From NCBI GenBank assembly GCA_009920225.1, contig RGAJ01000090.1:1-7171 (forward strand): a stretch of 7,171 bases of DNA, written 5' to 3'. Shown piece by piece: positions 1 to 6,223 of this stretch; position 1 is the first letter of the stretch; every line of letters starts with the position of its first letter. Origin of the DNA: Paracoccaceae bacterium (lineage in GTDB: Bacteria; Pseudomonadota; Alphaproteobacteria; Rhodobacterales; Rhodobacteraceae). The notes below the pieces were generated by a model that saw only the letters and a list, made by a program, of their open reading frames with translations, had not been told where the DNA came from and did not search any database. The position numbers and the translations under genes are program-made.

Positions 1-767
1 AACGCCCCGCGCAGCGTGGCCGCGCGCGCGGCATCTTCGGCGGCTTGGGCTTTGGTTTTTGCATCCTCCATGAACCCTTGAAGTTCGGTACGTTGCGTGG
101 CGAGGTATTCGTTGATGCTTTCGATTTCGGCGCGATACTTGGCAACCAAATCGTCGGGGATCGCGGATTCGATGGTGGATTTTTCCAATGCGCTTAGGCG
201 CTCATCCAACTGTGTGATCTGATCAGACAGCGCTGCGATATCCTTGCCGACCCTTGAAAGTGTGGTGTTGACCTCGGTGGTGGCCGCCGACAAATCTGCG
301 GCGGTCACGTCAGGGGTAGGGCGCGCGTCCAAAGCCGAAATTTTTGTTGCAACATCTTCAAGCGTCGCTCTTGTCGCGGTTTCAAATTCGATTTGCGCGG
401 CATCTTTGGGCCACAGCGGGCTTTGTTGTTGGGTCAAAACCGCCCCCCCAAAGCCTAGGCCTGCACAGATGATCCCACCCAATAGCATCGGGACGAATGT
501 CGATTTTTCCTTTGGTGGTTCGGGCGTCGCGGGGGCAAGGGCAGGTGATGTCGTATCTTCGCCGTTAGGAGTGTCGTTGTCCCCGTCTGGTTCCGCGACA
601 TCTGGTTCTGTTTTGGTGTTTAAAGCTTGGTCAATATCTTCGTGTGATGTGGTGTCAGCCTCTGGTGCTGCATCGGCGTCCAAGATCACGTCGGCTTGAT
701 CGCTTGATTTTACTGTCTCATCCGCCATGTTTTTCCCCGGTTCCGTATCATTTTTTAATTTCGACAT
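1..767 (-). CDS. Mic60/mitofilin-like inner-membrane coiled-coil protein (COG4223), partial
   Basis: The reading frame runs from an ATG at 767 off the left edge, giving 255 codons with the C-terminus missing. Residues 1-88 are acidic and rich in Asp, Glu, Pro, Ala and Thr, probably cytoplasmic and disordered. Residues 91-112 form one hydrophobic membrane segment (FVPMLLGGIICAGLGFGG and on). From about 120 the protein is a polar, Ala/Glu/Lys-rich helix with heptad-like spacing (for example LSDQITQLDERLSALEK at 180-196), as expected of a periplasmic coiled coil. This layout and the position just after hemD match the alphaproteobacterial mitofilin-like family, related to mitochondrial Mic60, which shapes inner-membrane invaginations. 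The diagnostic C-terminal mitofilin domain lies outside the window, so the call rests on architecture and synteny. The start is uncertain: the in-frame ATG at 728 (MADETVK) has a GGGGA ribosome-binding site, whereas the ATG at 767 has none visible and opens into A/T-rich codons. Confidence 0.75.
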   Translation of the reverse strand, partial: MSKLKNDTEPGKNMADETVKSSDQADVILDADAAPEADTTSHEDIDQALNTKTEPDVAEPDGDNDTPNGEDTTSPALAPATPEPPKEKSTFVPMLLGGIICAGLGFGGAVLTQQQSPLWPKDAAQIEFETATRATLEDVATKISALDARPTPDVTAADLSAATTEVNTTLSRVGKDIAALSDQITQLDERLSALEKSTIESAIPDDLVAKYRAEIESINEYLATQRTELQGFMEDAKTKAQAAEDAARAATLRGA

Positions 768-783
768 GTCTAACCAATACTAT

Positions 784-1518
784 TTAAATATAGGTATTCC
801 ACGCATGGCATACCGCAGATTTCATGGATGGTCCATCTGGACACGATGCCACGTCGACCATTTTGACGCCTGAGTTGTCAAAAATCGCTGCGACCTTTTG
901 GCTTATGGCGATGATATGCCAATTCGGGCGTGGCTGTTCCACTGACAGTAGTAATCGAGCACTGCGCGCAGAAAATAGGGGAAGAATAACAGGGTTTCCC
1001 CCCGAAAGCAGAGTGCGGAGCGCAGGATCGGGATCGACAGCCGATTGTTCATACCCGATGACCCGATCGATTTCGACCCCAACGCCCGCGGCAGACGACA
1101 CAAGATCAACGGAAATATGTGTTCCGCTGATGTACAATGCAGGTCCTTGAACCGTTTCGGACGCCATGATGTGTATCAAATCTTGGGCTGTGCCCTTTGC
1201 ATCATGGACCTTGCCACCGATCACACCTGCGGCCGCAGCCGTTTTTGACCCCACACAAAAACACGGTTTTGCGGGTAAATTCCAACGAAGTGCCGCGTCG
1301 ACCCCCTGCGCGGATGTGAAAACATAAGATCCATAGCGCGCGACATCAATCGAGGGGCGTTCCCTAAACGACATCTGCTGCAAAGGGTGCTGCACAATCT
1401 GCGCATCGGGCAGAGCGCGCCCTAGATCCAGGGCAAATTCGTCAGAACCGTCCTTGGGGCGGGTCAAAATGATTACGGGGTCGCGTGCATCGCGCTGCGG
1501 CATGGGATTGTCTGTCAT
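784..1518 (-). CDS. hemD: uroporphyrinogen-III synthase HemD
   Basis: This enzyme cyclises hydroxymethylbilane to uroporphyrinogen III, inverting ring D, on the cytosolic route to haem, sirohaem, cobalamin and bacteriochlorophyll. The 244-residue product has the family's conserved segments in order: LTRP at 18-21, VFTSAQGV at 66-73, the VGSKTA loop at 89-94, LYISG at 128-132, RVIGYEQ at 152-158, LFSARSA at 181-187, AISQKVA at 204-210 and PDGPSM at 227-232 near the C-terminus. Length is normal for HemD, and there is no fused methyltransferase domain. The family is weakly conserved, so the ordered motifs carry the call. The frame stays open to a TTG at 1563, but that start would overlap tsaD; ATG 1518 is preferred, with ATG 1503 (MPQRDAR) as an alternative, and neither has a strong ribosome-binding site. 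The mitofilin-like gene follows after 16 bases, suggesting one transcript. hemC is not adjacent. Confidence 0.88.
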   Translation of the reverse strand: MTDNPMPQRDARDPVIILTRPKDGSDEFALDLGRALPDAQIVQHPLQQMSFRERPSIDVARYGSYVFTSAQGVDAALRWNLPAKPCFCVGSKTAAAAGVIGGKVHDAKGTAQDLIHIMASETVQGPALYISGTHISVDLVSSAAGVGVEIDRVIGYEQSAVDPDPALRTLLSGGNPVILPLFSARSARLLLSVEQPRPNWHIIAISQKVAAIFDNSGVKMVDVASCPDGPSMKSAVCHAWNTYI

Positions 1519-1519
1519 T

Positions 1520-1555
1520 TGTTTCAATGTTACCTGCGATAGAAACGCCTTACAA
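1520..1555 (-). promoter_or_regulatory. candidate hemD promoter in the divergent hemD/tsaD gap
   Basis: Read on the minus strand, TTGTAA (1555-1550) and TAACAT (1532-1527) are separated by 17 bases. Each matches the sigma-70 consensus at four of six positions. Transcription would begin near 1520, leaving hemD almost leaderless if ATG 1518 is used, or with a leader of about 17 bases if ATG 1503 is used. The -35 element overlaps the upstream tsaD ATG. This is a by-eye match of moderate quality. I could not find a comparably good plus-strand promoter for tsaD in the same gap, so that one may lie inside the hemD coding region. Confidence 0.3.
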
Positions 1556-2667
1556 TGGACCAATCAATGGCTGACCGCGAATTTCTTGTTTTAGGATTAG
1601 AAAGCAGTTGTGACGACACTGCCGCGTCTGTCGTGCATTTTGATGCCCTTGGACAGGCCACGATTAAATCATCCGTGGTGATGGGTCAAAATAACCTGCA
1701 CGCCGATTTCGGGGGGGTCGTTCCCGAAATTGCCGCACGCGCGCACGCTGAACGGATCGATATCTGTGTGGAGCGTGCGATGCATGACGCGGCAATCCCG
1801 CTGTCATCGGTGGATGCGATTGCTGTAACGTCAGGACCGGGATTGATCGGCGGGGTGTTATCGGCCGTGATGTGTGCCAAGGGATTGGCCAAGGGGCTGG
1901 GAAAACCCTTGATCGGGGTCAACCATCTTGCGGGGCACGCATTGACCCCGCGCTTAACCGATGGCGTTGCTTTTCCGTATTTGATGTTACTGGTCTCGGG
2001 TGGCCACTGTCAGTTCTTATCTGTGCAAAGCCCAACCGAATTCACCCGCTTGGGCGGGACAATTGACGATGCCCCGGGCGAAGCATTCGACAAGGTTGCC
2101 CGCCTTTTGGGGCTGGAACAACCCGGTGGGCCCCATGTTGAACGTTGGGCCAAATCAGGCGATGCAAAGCGGTTTCGTTTTCCTCGTCCTTTGTTGGATC
2201 GGGATGGATGCGATATGTCGTTTTCTGGGTTAAAGACCGCTTTGCTGCGCACCCGCGATCAATTGGTGGCAGACCAAGGGGGGCTTTATGACACCGATAT
2301 CGCCGATATTTGTGCAGGGTTTCAGGCCGCGGTCGGGGATGTTTTGGCGGAAAAGCTTTCGCGTGCGCTTCATGTGTTTTTGGCGGCGCATCCGACGGGG
2401 CGAACTGTCGCGGTGGCGGGTGGCGTTGCGGCCAATGAATACCTTCGCGGTCGATTGATGTCGGTATGTGCCGATCATGGGATGACGTTTTTGGCCCCAC
2501 CGCTTGCGCTCTGTACCGATAACGCGGCAATGATCGCTTTTGCTGGTGGTGAATTGTTTCGTATGGGGCAAACCGATGATCAACGTCTTTCGGCCCGTCC
2601 TAGGTGGCCATTAGACAACTCGCAGCCCGCGTTGTTGGGCAGCGGCAAGAAAGGGGCAAAGGCATGA
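1555..2667 (+). CDS. tsaD: tRNA N6-threonylcarbamoyladenosine (t6A37) transferase TsaD
   Basis: TsaD (formerly Gcp/YgjD) transfers the threonylcarbamoyl group from threonylcarbamoyl-AMP to A37 of tRNAs reading ANN codons, working in the cytosol with TsaB and TsaE. The 370-residue sequence has the ASKHA-fold signature: GLESSCDDT at 14-22, the metal-binding HxxGH as NHLAGHA at 123-129 (His124, His128), LLVSGGH at 145-151, [10 protein letters not shown] at 171-180, GGPHVERWA at 191-199, [12 protein letters not shown] at 221-232, [12 protein letters not shown] at 287-298 and CTDNAAMIA at 320-328, whose Asp322 is the expected third metal ligand. No key residue is missing, and length is normal. Two starts are possible: ATG 1555 ([10 protein letters not shown]) has no visible ribosome-binding site, and ATG 1567 ([10 protein letters not shown]) looks more like family N-termini. 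The gene heads the cluster, diverges from hemD and overlaps gpsA by four bases. Confidence 0.97.
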   Translation: MDQSMADREFLVLGLESSCDDTAASVVHFDALGQATIKSSVVMGQNNLHADFGGVVPEIAARAHAERIDICVERAMHDAAIPLSSVDAIAVTSGPGLIGGVLSAVMCAKGLAKGLGKPLIGVNHLAGHALTPRLTDGVAFPYLMLLVSGGHCQFLSVQSPTEFTRLGGTIDDAPGEAFDKVARLLGLEQPGGPHVERWAKSGDAKRFRFPRPLLDRDGCDMSFSGLKTALLRTRDQLVADQGGLYDTDIADICAGFQAAVGDVLAEKLSRALHVFLAAHPTGRTVAVAGGVAANEYLRGRLMSVCADHGMTFLAPPLALCTDNAAMIAFAGGELFRMGQTDDQRLSARPRWPLDNSQPALLGSGKKGAKA

Positions 2668-3623
2668 CCATATCTATCATTGGCGCAGGTGCTTTTGGAA
2701 CGGCTCTTGGCATTGCACTTGCGCGCGATGGCCGAGACGTGACGCTTTGGGCCCGTAATCCAACGGCTGCGGCGCATATGGCCCAAGCACGTGAGAATAC
2801 GGCAAAACTGCCCGATATCGCGTTTCCGCCATCCCTTCGGGTCACATCCGATATGGCTGAGGCCTGCGAAAGTGACATCCTGTTGATGTCGGTCCCCATG
2901 CAACAATTGCGCGGTGTTGTCCAATCCCATGCCAATGCGCTGCGGGGCAAGGCTTTGGTCGCCTGTTGCAAAGGGTTCGAGGTGTCAACAGGCACGGGGC
3001 CTTGCGGGATTTTGGAAACCGTGTCGTCCCGCGTCGCCATTCTGACGGGGCCAAGTTTTGCCCATGACATTGCGCGCGGTCTTCCAACGGCGCTGACCCT
3101 TGCGGCCAAGGATGCGGATTTGGGCGAAGGGCTACAATCTGAATTGGGGACGTCCACGCTTCGCCTATATCGCACGACCGATACAATCGGCGCGGAATTG
3201 GGGGGTGCGTTAAAAAACGTGATTGCCATCGGATGCGGGGCAACCATTGGTGCGAATTTGGGTGATAGCGCGCGTGCTGCCCTGATGACGCGCGGCTATG
3301 CAGAAATGTTGCGAATGGCGCGTGCGTTGGGCGCGGACCCACAGACATTGGCGGGATTGTCAGGATTTGGCGATCTATCGCTGACCTGCATGTCCGCAGG
3401 GTCACGCAACTATCGCTTTGGCGTGGCTTTGGGGGCGGACGAACCTTTTGACAAAAACATCACCGTCGAAGGGGCCGCAACCGCAAGCGCCGCATTGACG
3501 AAGGCCAAAGAATTCGGTTTGGATATGCCCATCACCCAAGCGGTGGATGATTTGATCCACGGCCGACTGGACATCACCACCGCAGTGCAGATGCTGCTGT
3601 CACGACCACAAAAGGAAGAATGA
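2664..3623 (+). CDS. gpsA: glycerol-3-phosphate dehydrogenase [NAD(P)+] GpsA
   Basis: This cytosolic enzyme reduces dihydroxyacetone phosphate to sn-glycerol-3-phosphate, the backbone precursor of phospholipids. The 319-residue product opens with a Rossmann dinucleotide-binding loop, [10 protein letters not shown] at 7-16. It continues with SVPMQ at 76-80, CCKGFE at 101-106 (Lys103), [15 protein letters not shown] at 129-143, [10 protein letters not shown] at 181-190 (Lys184, the expected catalytic lysine), [18 protein letters not shown] at 236-253 (the substrate-binding SRN is 247-249) and VEG at 268-270. Length and motif order are normal. The frame is open upstream to 2604, inside tsaD, but the start at 2664 places the glycine loop at the N-terminus as usual. 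It also forms an ATGA overlap with the tsaD stop and has GGGG seven bases upstream. Its own stop overlaps the next start in the same way. Confidence 0.97.
   Translation: MTISIIGAGAFGTALGIALARDGRDVTLWARNPTAAAHMAQARENTAKLPDIAFPPSLRVTSDMAEACESDILLMSVPMQQLRGVVQSHANALRGKALVACCKGFEVSTGTGPCGILETVSSRVAILTGPSFAHDIARGLPTALTLAAKDADLGEGLQSELGTSTLRLYRTTDTIGAELGGALKNVIAIGCGATIGANLGDSARAALMTRGYAEMLRMARALGADPQTLAGLSGFGDLSLTCMSAGSRNYRFGVALGADEPFDKNITVEGAATASAALTKAKEFGLDMPITQAVDDLIHGRLDITTAVQMLLSRPQKEE
3612..3618 (+). promoter_or_regulatory. ribosome-binding site of the YciI-family gene
   Basis: AAGGAAG lies inside the last codons of gpsA. It is only one base from the first ATG (3620) but four bases from the second (3623). 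The spacing therefore favours ATG 3623 as the real start, which would give a protein beginning MLIALIAKD. Confidence 0.55.
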
Positions 3624-3892
3624 TGCTGATTGCTTTGATTGCGAAAGATAAAAAAGACCACCTTGAGACCCGCAAAGCGAACCGCGATGCACATTTGGCC
3701 TATATCAAGGAAACAGGCGTTGTCGCCCAAGCGGGTCCGTTTTTGGATGACGCAGGCATGATGTGCGGATCCTTGGTGATTTTGGACGTCGCGGATATGG
3801 CCGCGGCACAAACTTGGGCCAACAATGATCCCTATGCCAAGGCCGGACTGTTCGAAACGACCGAATTGATCCAGTGGAATAAAGTGATCTAA
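3620..3892 (+). CDS. YciI family protein
   Basis: This is a 90-residue cytosolic protein of the YciI-like family, a small ferredoxin-like alpha/beta fold. It shows the family pattern: a conserved His in [12 protein letters not shown] (His25), then AQAGPFLDD at 36-44, GSLVILD at 50-56, and the NDPYAKAGL segment at 69-77 containing the Asp-Pro pair (Asp70-Pro71). The conserved His and Asp are thought to form an active site; one characterised branch dehalogenates chlorinated aromatics, but most members have no known reaction, so no substrate is proposed. Two consecutive ATGs are available (3620 and 3623); the second has better ribosome-binding-site spacing. The gene overlaps gpsA by four bases and abuts the EVE-domain gene with no gap, so it is translated as part of the tsaD-gpsA cluster. 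Family assignment is firm, function unknown. Confidence 0.9.
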   Translation: MMLIALIAKDKKDHLETRKANRDAHLAYIKETGVVAQAGPFLDDAGMMCGSLVILDVADMAAAQTWANNDPYAKAGLFETTELIQWNKVI

Positions 3893-4312
3893 ATGGCGTA
3901 TTGGCTGTTCAAATCCGAACCCGAAACTTGGGGATGGGACGACCAAGTTGCCAAAGGCGACGCGGGCGAAGAATGGAACGGCGTGCGCAATTACCAAGCG
4001 CGCAACAACATGCGTGCAATGGCAATCGGGGATCGCGGGTTTTTCTATCATTCCAATAAAACCCGCGAAATCGTCGGCGTGGTCGAAGTGATCGCACTGT
4101 CCCATCCCGACAGCACAACAGACGACCCACGGTGGGATTGCGTTGACATCAAAGCGGTTCACCCCGTCGTGACACCCGTTTCCTTGGATCAGATCAAGGC
4201 ACATCCAGAGTTGAGCGAAATGGTTTTGGTCAAAAGCTCGCGCCTATCTGTTCAGCCGGTGCGGGAACATGAATGGAACATCATTTGTGCGCTTGCGGGT
4301 ATCGACGTGTAG
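3893..4312 (+). CDS. EVE domain-containing protein (PUA-like fold, THYN1-related)
   Basis: This is a 139-residue single-domain EVE protein. EVE domains belong to the PUA-like superfamily, which binds modified bases in DNA or RNA; the eukaryotic relative THYN1 is linked to 5-hydroxymethylcytosine. Diagnostic segments are WLFKSEP at 4-10, then WNGVRNYQARNNMRAM at 28-43, which lines the ligand pocket, GDRGFFYHSN at 46-55, VGVVEV at 61-66, and the C-terminal strand around VKSSRLSVQPV at 113-123. The product matches the stand-alone bacterial form, with no fused nuclease or methyltransferase. Its ATG directly follows the TAA of the YciI gene with no intervening base and no strong ribosome-binding site, which implies translational coupling. 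The position downstream of tsaD is suggestive for a modified-nucleotide reader, but a link to t6A is only inference. Confidence 0.93.
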   Translation: MAYWLFKSEPETWGWDDQVAKGDAGEEWNGVRNYQARNNMRAMAIGDRGFFYHSNKTREIVGVVEVIALSHPDSTTDDPRWDCVDIKAVHPVVTPVSLDQIKAHPELSEMVLVKSSRLSVQPVREHEWNIICALAGIDV

Positions 4313-4377
4313 AACCCTGACCTGTCGCCCCTGTGCCGCGCTTTAGAATATGCTTGACTTTCGCGGCAAAAACCGTC

Positions 4378-4406
4378 ACACGGCGGCATTGCTGCGCTGC
4401 CGCGTG
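4378..4406. other. GC-rich inverted repeat after the EVE-domain gene
   Basis: GCGGCA (4383-4388) and TGCCGC (4398-4403) pair perfectly around a nine-base loop, and flanking CAC/GTG extends the stem across one bulged G. It lies 70 bases past the EVE stop. No T-run follows on either strand, so it is not a canonical intrinsic terminator. It could be a 3' end structure for the tsaD cluster transcript or chance in GC-rich DNA. Apart from this and the leader described separately, I see no gene or clear promoter in 4313-4490. Confidence 0.35.
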
Positions 4407-4495
4407 AGCGTGCCCAACTAATGTCAGTATTGGACGATGGGTGCAGCAGCATTTTCCCTTACCCCATCACGCAGGGTTAATTGGTCGCCTAGATT

Positions 4496-4593
4496 GCGGG
4501 AATGTGCCCGTCGTCTTAAAGGTGGCTCCCCTGCTGTATATCCGCACTCTGCGGCTATGGCACATTCTTTTGGGCTTCCCAAAAGCAAGGACG
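4496..4593 (+). promoter_or_regulatory. candidate structured 5' leader of the DEAD-box helicase mRNA
   Basis: Three inverted repeats lie in 90 bases before the helicase start. They are CGGG/CCCG (4497-4500 with 4507-4510, six-base loop), CCGCA/TGCGG (4542-4546 with 4550-4554, loop CTC) and the perfect eight-base CTTTTGGG/CCCAAAAG (4567-4574 with 4578-4585, loop CTT). The last stem ends one base before the ribosome-binding site AAGGA (4587-4591). Upstream, CGTCGTCTT (4509-4517) can pair with AAGGACG (4587-4593) if GT is bulged out, which would hide that site and enclose the two larger hairpins. That segment overlaps the first hairpin, so the two pairings compete. The pairings are seen directly; a regulatory role is inferred. 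I recognise no known Rfam family. Confidence 0.4.
4587..4591 (+). promoter_or_regulatory. ribosome-binding site that fixes the helicase start
   Basis: AAGGA lies five bases before ATG 4597. The frame is open back to 4441, but this site and the start of the conserved DEAD-box core just after 4597 show that translation begins here. Confidence 0.8.
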
Positions 4594-4596
4594 TAT

Positions 4597-5910
4597 ATGT
4601 TTGACTTTGACATGCTGGGTTTGAACCCCGCACTTAAGGCGGCGTTAGACCGCATGAAATTTTCGCAACCTACCCCAATTCAGGCCCAAGCGATCCCGCT
4701 TGCCATGGATGGACATGACATCATGGGGCTGGCGCAAACGGGCACTGGTAAAACCTTGGCCTTTGGTTTGCCTCTTTTGGACATGCTTTTGGCGGTCCCT
4801 GGTAAACCAGCCCCCATCACACCAAAGGCGTTGATTTTGGCCCCGACGCGTGAATTGGTTAACCAAATCGCCGACAGCCTTGCCAATATGGCACAAGGCA
4901 CCAAATTGCGTATTGTGACAGTTGTAGGTGGTCAGTCGATCACCAAACAAATGCAGGCGTTGAAACGCGGTTGTGATGTTTTGGTCGCGACACCTGGTCG
5001 TTTGATCGATCTTATGGAACGCAAGGCCGTCATCTTGAACCAAGTTGGCTATCTTGTTTTGGACGAAGCTGACCAAATGCTGGATATGGGTTTTGGCCAA
5101 GCGCTGCAACGCATTGAACCTGCATTGGGCACACCGCGTCAAACCATGCTGTTTTCGGCAACAATGTCGAAACCAATGGAAAAAATTGCGGCAACCTATT
5201 TGACAAATCCCCGCAAGGTCCAAGTCTCACAAGAAGGCAAAGCGGCAGATAGTGTTGAGCAATCCGTTCACATCATCGCTGAGTCAGTGAAGAACGAAGT
5301 TCTTCGCGAAGTGTTGAACCAAGATCGCGACGCAACCACTTTGGTCTTTGTCAGAACCAAGTTCGGGACTGAAAAATTGATGAAGGCGCTGCGCAGCGAA
5401 GGCTATAACGCGGATTCAATTCATGGCAACAAAAGCCAAAGCCAACGTGACCGCGCCATCAAAGCGTTCCGCGACGGCAAAACAACCATTCTATGCGCCA
5501 CCGATGTGGCTGCTCGGGGAATTGATATTCCCGAAGTTGCGCGCGTGATCAACCTGAACCTGCCTGAACAACCCGATTCTTATGTGCATCGGATCGGTCG
5601 TACGGGCCGTGCGGGCCGCTCCGGTATTGCGATTTCACTATGTAGCACGACCGAAGTGCCATTGCTGCGCGATATCGAAAAACTGATGAAAATGGAAATC
5701 CCTGTGGCCAGTGGCGCAGAGTTGTTGCGCAATCTGGAACCCCCCAAGGGTGCCGCACCGAAAAAATCTGGCAGCGGTCGTCGTCGGTTTGGCGGCGGCG
5801 GTGGCGGCGGTAAACCCGACGGCGCGAAACGCCCCCATCGTGGCGGTGGTGGCCGCAAGTTCGGAAGCGAAGGTGGCAAACGCACCGAAGGCCGCAAGAA
5901 ATCAGCATAA
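4597..5910 (+). CDS. DEAD-box ATP-dependent RNA helicase, RhlE type
   Basis: This is a cytosolic ATP-dependent RNA-unwinding enzyme of the kind used in ribosome assembly, mRNA decay and cold adaptation. The 437-residue product has the complete two-domain core. Domain 1 has the Q motif FSQPTPIQAQAIP (22-34), motif I AQTGTGKT (46-53), Ia PTRELV (83-88), Ib TPGRLID (132-138), II DEAD (156-159) and III SAT (187-189). Domain 2 has IV TLVFVRTK (248-255), V ATDVAARGID (301-310) and VI HRIGRTGRAG (331-340). All catalytic residues are intact. Residues from about 383 form a basic, Gly/Arg/Lys-rich tail with runs such as RRRFGGGGGGG (396-406), probably a disordered RNA-binding extension. Such tails are common in RhlE, but the RhlE, CsdA and SrmB groups are hard to separate by eye, so no symbol is given. 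It appears monocistronic, with its own leader and terminator. Confidence 0.95.
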   Translation: MFDFDMLGLNPALKAALDRMKFSQPTPIQAQAIPLAMDGHDIMGLAQTGTGKTLAFGLPLLDMLLAVPGKPAPITPKALILAPTRELVNQIADSLANMAQGTKLRIVTVVGGQSITKQMQALKRGCDVLVATPGRLIDLMERKAVILNQVGYLVLDEADQMLDMGFGQALQRIEPALGTPRQTMLFSATMSKPMEKIAATYLTNPRKVQVSQEGKAADSVEQSVHIIAESVKNEVLREVLNQDRDATTLVFVRTKFGTEKLMKALRSEGYNADSIHGNKSQSQRDRAIKAFRDGKTTILCATDVAARGIDIPEVARVINLNLPEQPDSYVHRIGRTGRAGRSGIAISLCSTTEVPLLRDIEKLMKMEIPVASGAELLRNLEPPKGAAPKKSGSGRRRFGGGGGGGKPDGAKRPHRGGGGRKFGSEGGKRTEGRKKSA

Positions 5911-5913
5911 AAG

Positions 5914-5945
5914 AAAGCCCCGTCTTGCACGGGGCTTTTGTTTTT
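5914..5945 (+). terminator. intrinsic terminator of the helicase gene
   Basis: AAAGCCCCGT (5914-5923) and ACGGGGCTTT (5929-5938) form a perfect ten-base stem around the loop CTTGC. The T-rich stretch TTTTGTTTTTG runs across the end of the stem and beyond. The stem begins four bases after the helicase stop codon. Because it ends in A-runs on the other strand, it may also work weakly in the opposite direction. Confidence 0.93.
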
Positions 5946-6047
5946 GTGGCGTATGGTAATTAAATTTATCTCTACGCTCAGAAAATTATGATTGGGTATC
6001 CATCCAAATCTAAGGCCAGACTACTCTTGCCAAAGTTATGTGTTTGA

Positions 6048-6191
6048 GCGCCTCACGGATCTTATTTGTGTCGTGACATTGCACGATCTGATCACGTTAC
6101 GCCGGAAAATTTTGCCGAAAGAGAAATTATAGAGCGCGTTGAACGTAACCGCTCAATAATGGTTTTGCAGGCACTTAAGGATCTCAAGTAA
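6048..6191 (+). pseudogene. possible C-terminal remnant of a decayed gene
   Basis: After a TGA at 6045-6047 the frame is open for 47 codons to TAA at 6189-6191. The translation includes HVTPENFAEREIIERVERNR followed by SIMVLQALKDLK, a charged, helix-like sequence with ordinary composition that reads like the end of a real protein. There is no ATG before the one at 6159, ten codons from the stop, and no ribosome-binding site. TTG 6066 is the only plausible upstream start and would give about 41 codons. The overlapping frame one base off (YVFERLTDLICVV, from about 6037) also looks protein-like before it stops at TAG, which could mean an ancestral frameshift. I do not recognise the family. Chance is a real alternative. 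Confidence 0.25.
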
Positions 6192-6221
6192 AAATGGGGC
6201 TCCAGCCCCCGCTGGAACCCC
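6190..6221 (-). terminator. minus-strand intrinsic terminator without an obvious gene
   Basis: GCTGGAACCCC (6211-6221) and GGGGCTCCAGC (6196-6206) form an eleven-base stem with one C/A mismatch around a four-base loop. Read on the minus strand, the stem is followed by A and then five Ts (6194-6190), the layout of an intrinsic terminator. On the plus strand no T-run follows. It would end transcripts coming from the right, that is, from the gap between here and 6525. Confidence 0.6.
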
Positions 6222-6223
6222 TG

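Noticed and set aside
244..699. 151-codon plus-strand frame
   Set aside because: It is a Ser/Ala/Val-rich antisense shadow of the mitofilin-like gene, with no ribosome-binding site or domain.
1519..1563. TTG start of hemD at 1563
   Set aside because: It would overlap the tsaD start and adds 15 residues with no family resemblance. ATG 1518 is available.
2604..2663. N-terminal extension of gpsA into tsaD
   Set aside because: GpsA proteins begin almost directly at the Rossmann glycine loop. ATG 2664 gives this, together with an ATGA overlap and a ribosome-binding site.
3410..4204. Long minus-strand frame (264 codons) opposite gpsA, YciI and EVE genes
   Set aside because: It spans three well-supported genes on the other strand and its sequence has no recognisable motif. 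It is a shadow of their codon bias.
4313..4440. tRNA or other known RNA gene in the gap after the EVE gene
   Set aside because: No cloverleaf, no conserved T-loop sequence and no CCA-compatible acceptor stem could be found. A TTGACT at 4354-4359 has no -10 partner.
4567..4585. Hairpin CTTTTGGG/CCCAAAAG as an attenuator terminator
   Set aside because: No T-run follows; CAAGGACG follows directly, so a terminator is unlikely. It is kept only as a leader structure.
4441..4596. Upstream in-frame extension of the helicase (52 extra codons)
   Set aside because: It has no ribosome-binding site at 4441 and no family similarity, and it runs through the leader hairpins. ATG 4597 has AAGGA at ideal spacing and starts right at the conserved core.
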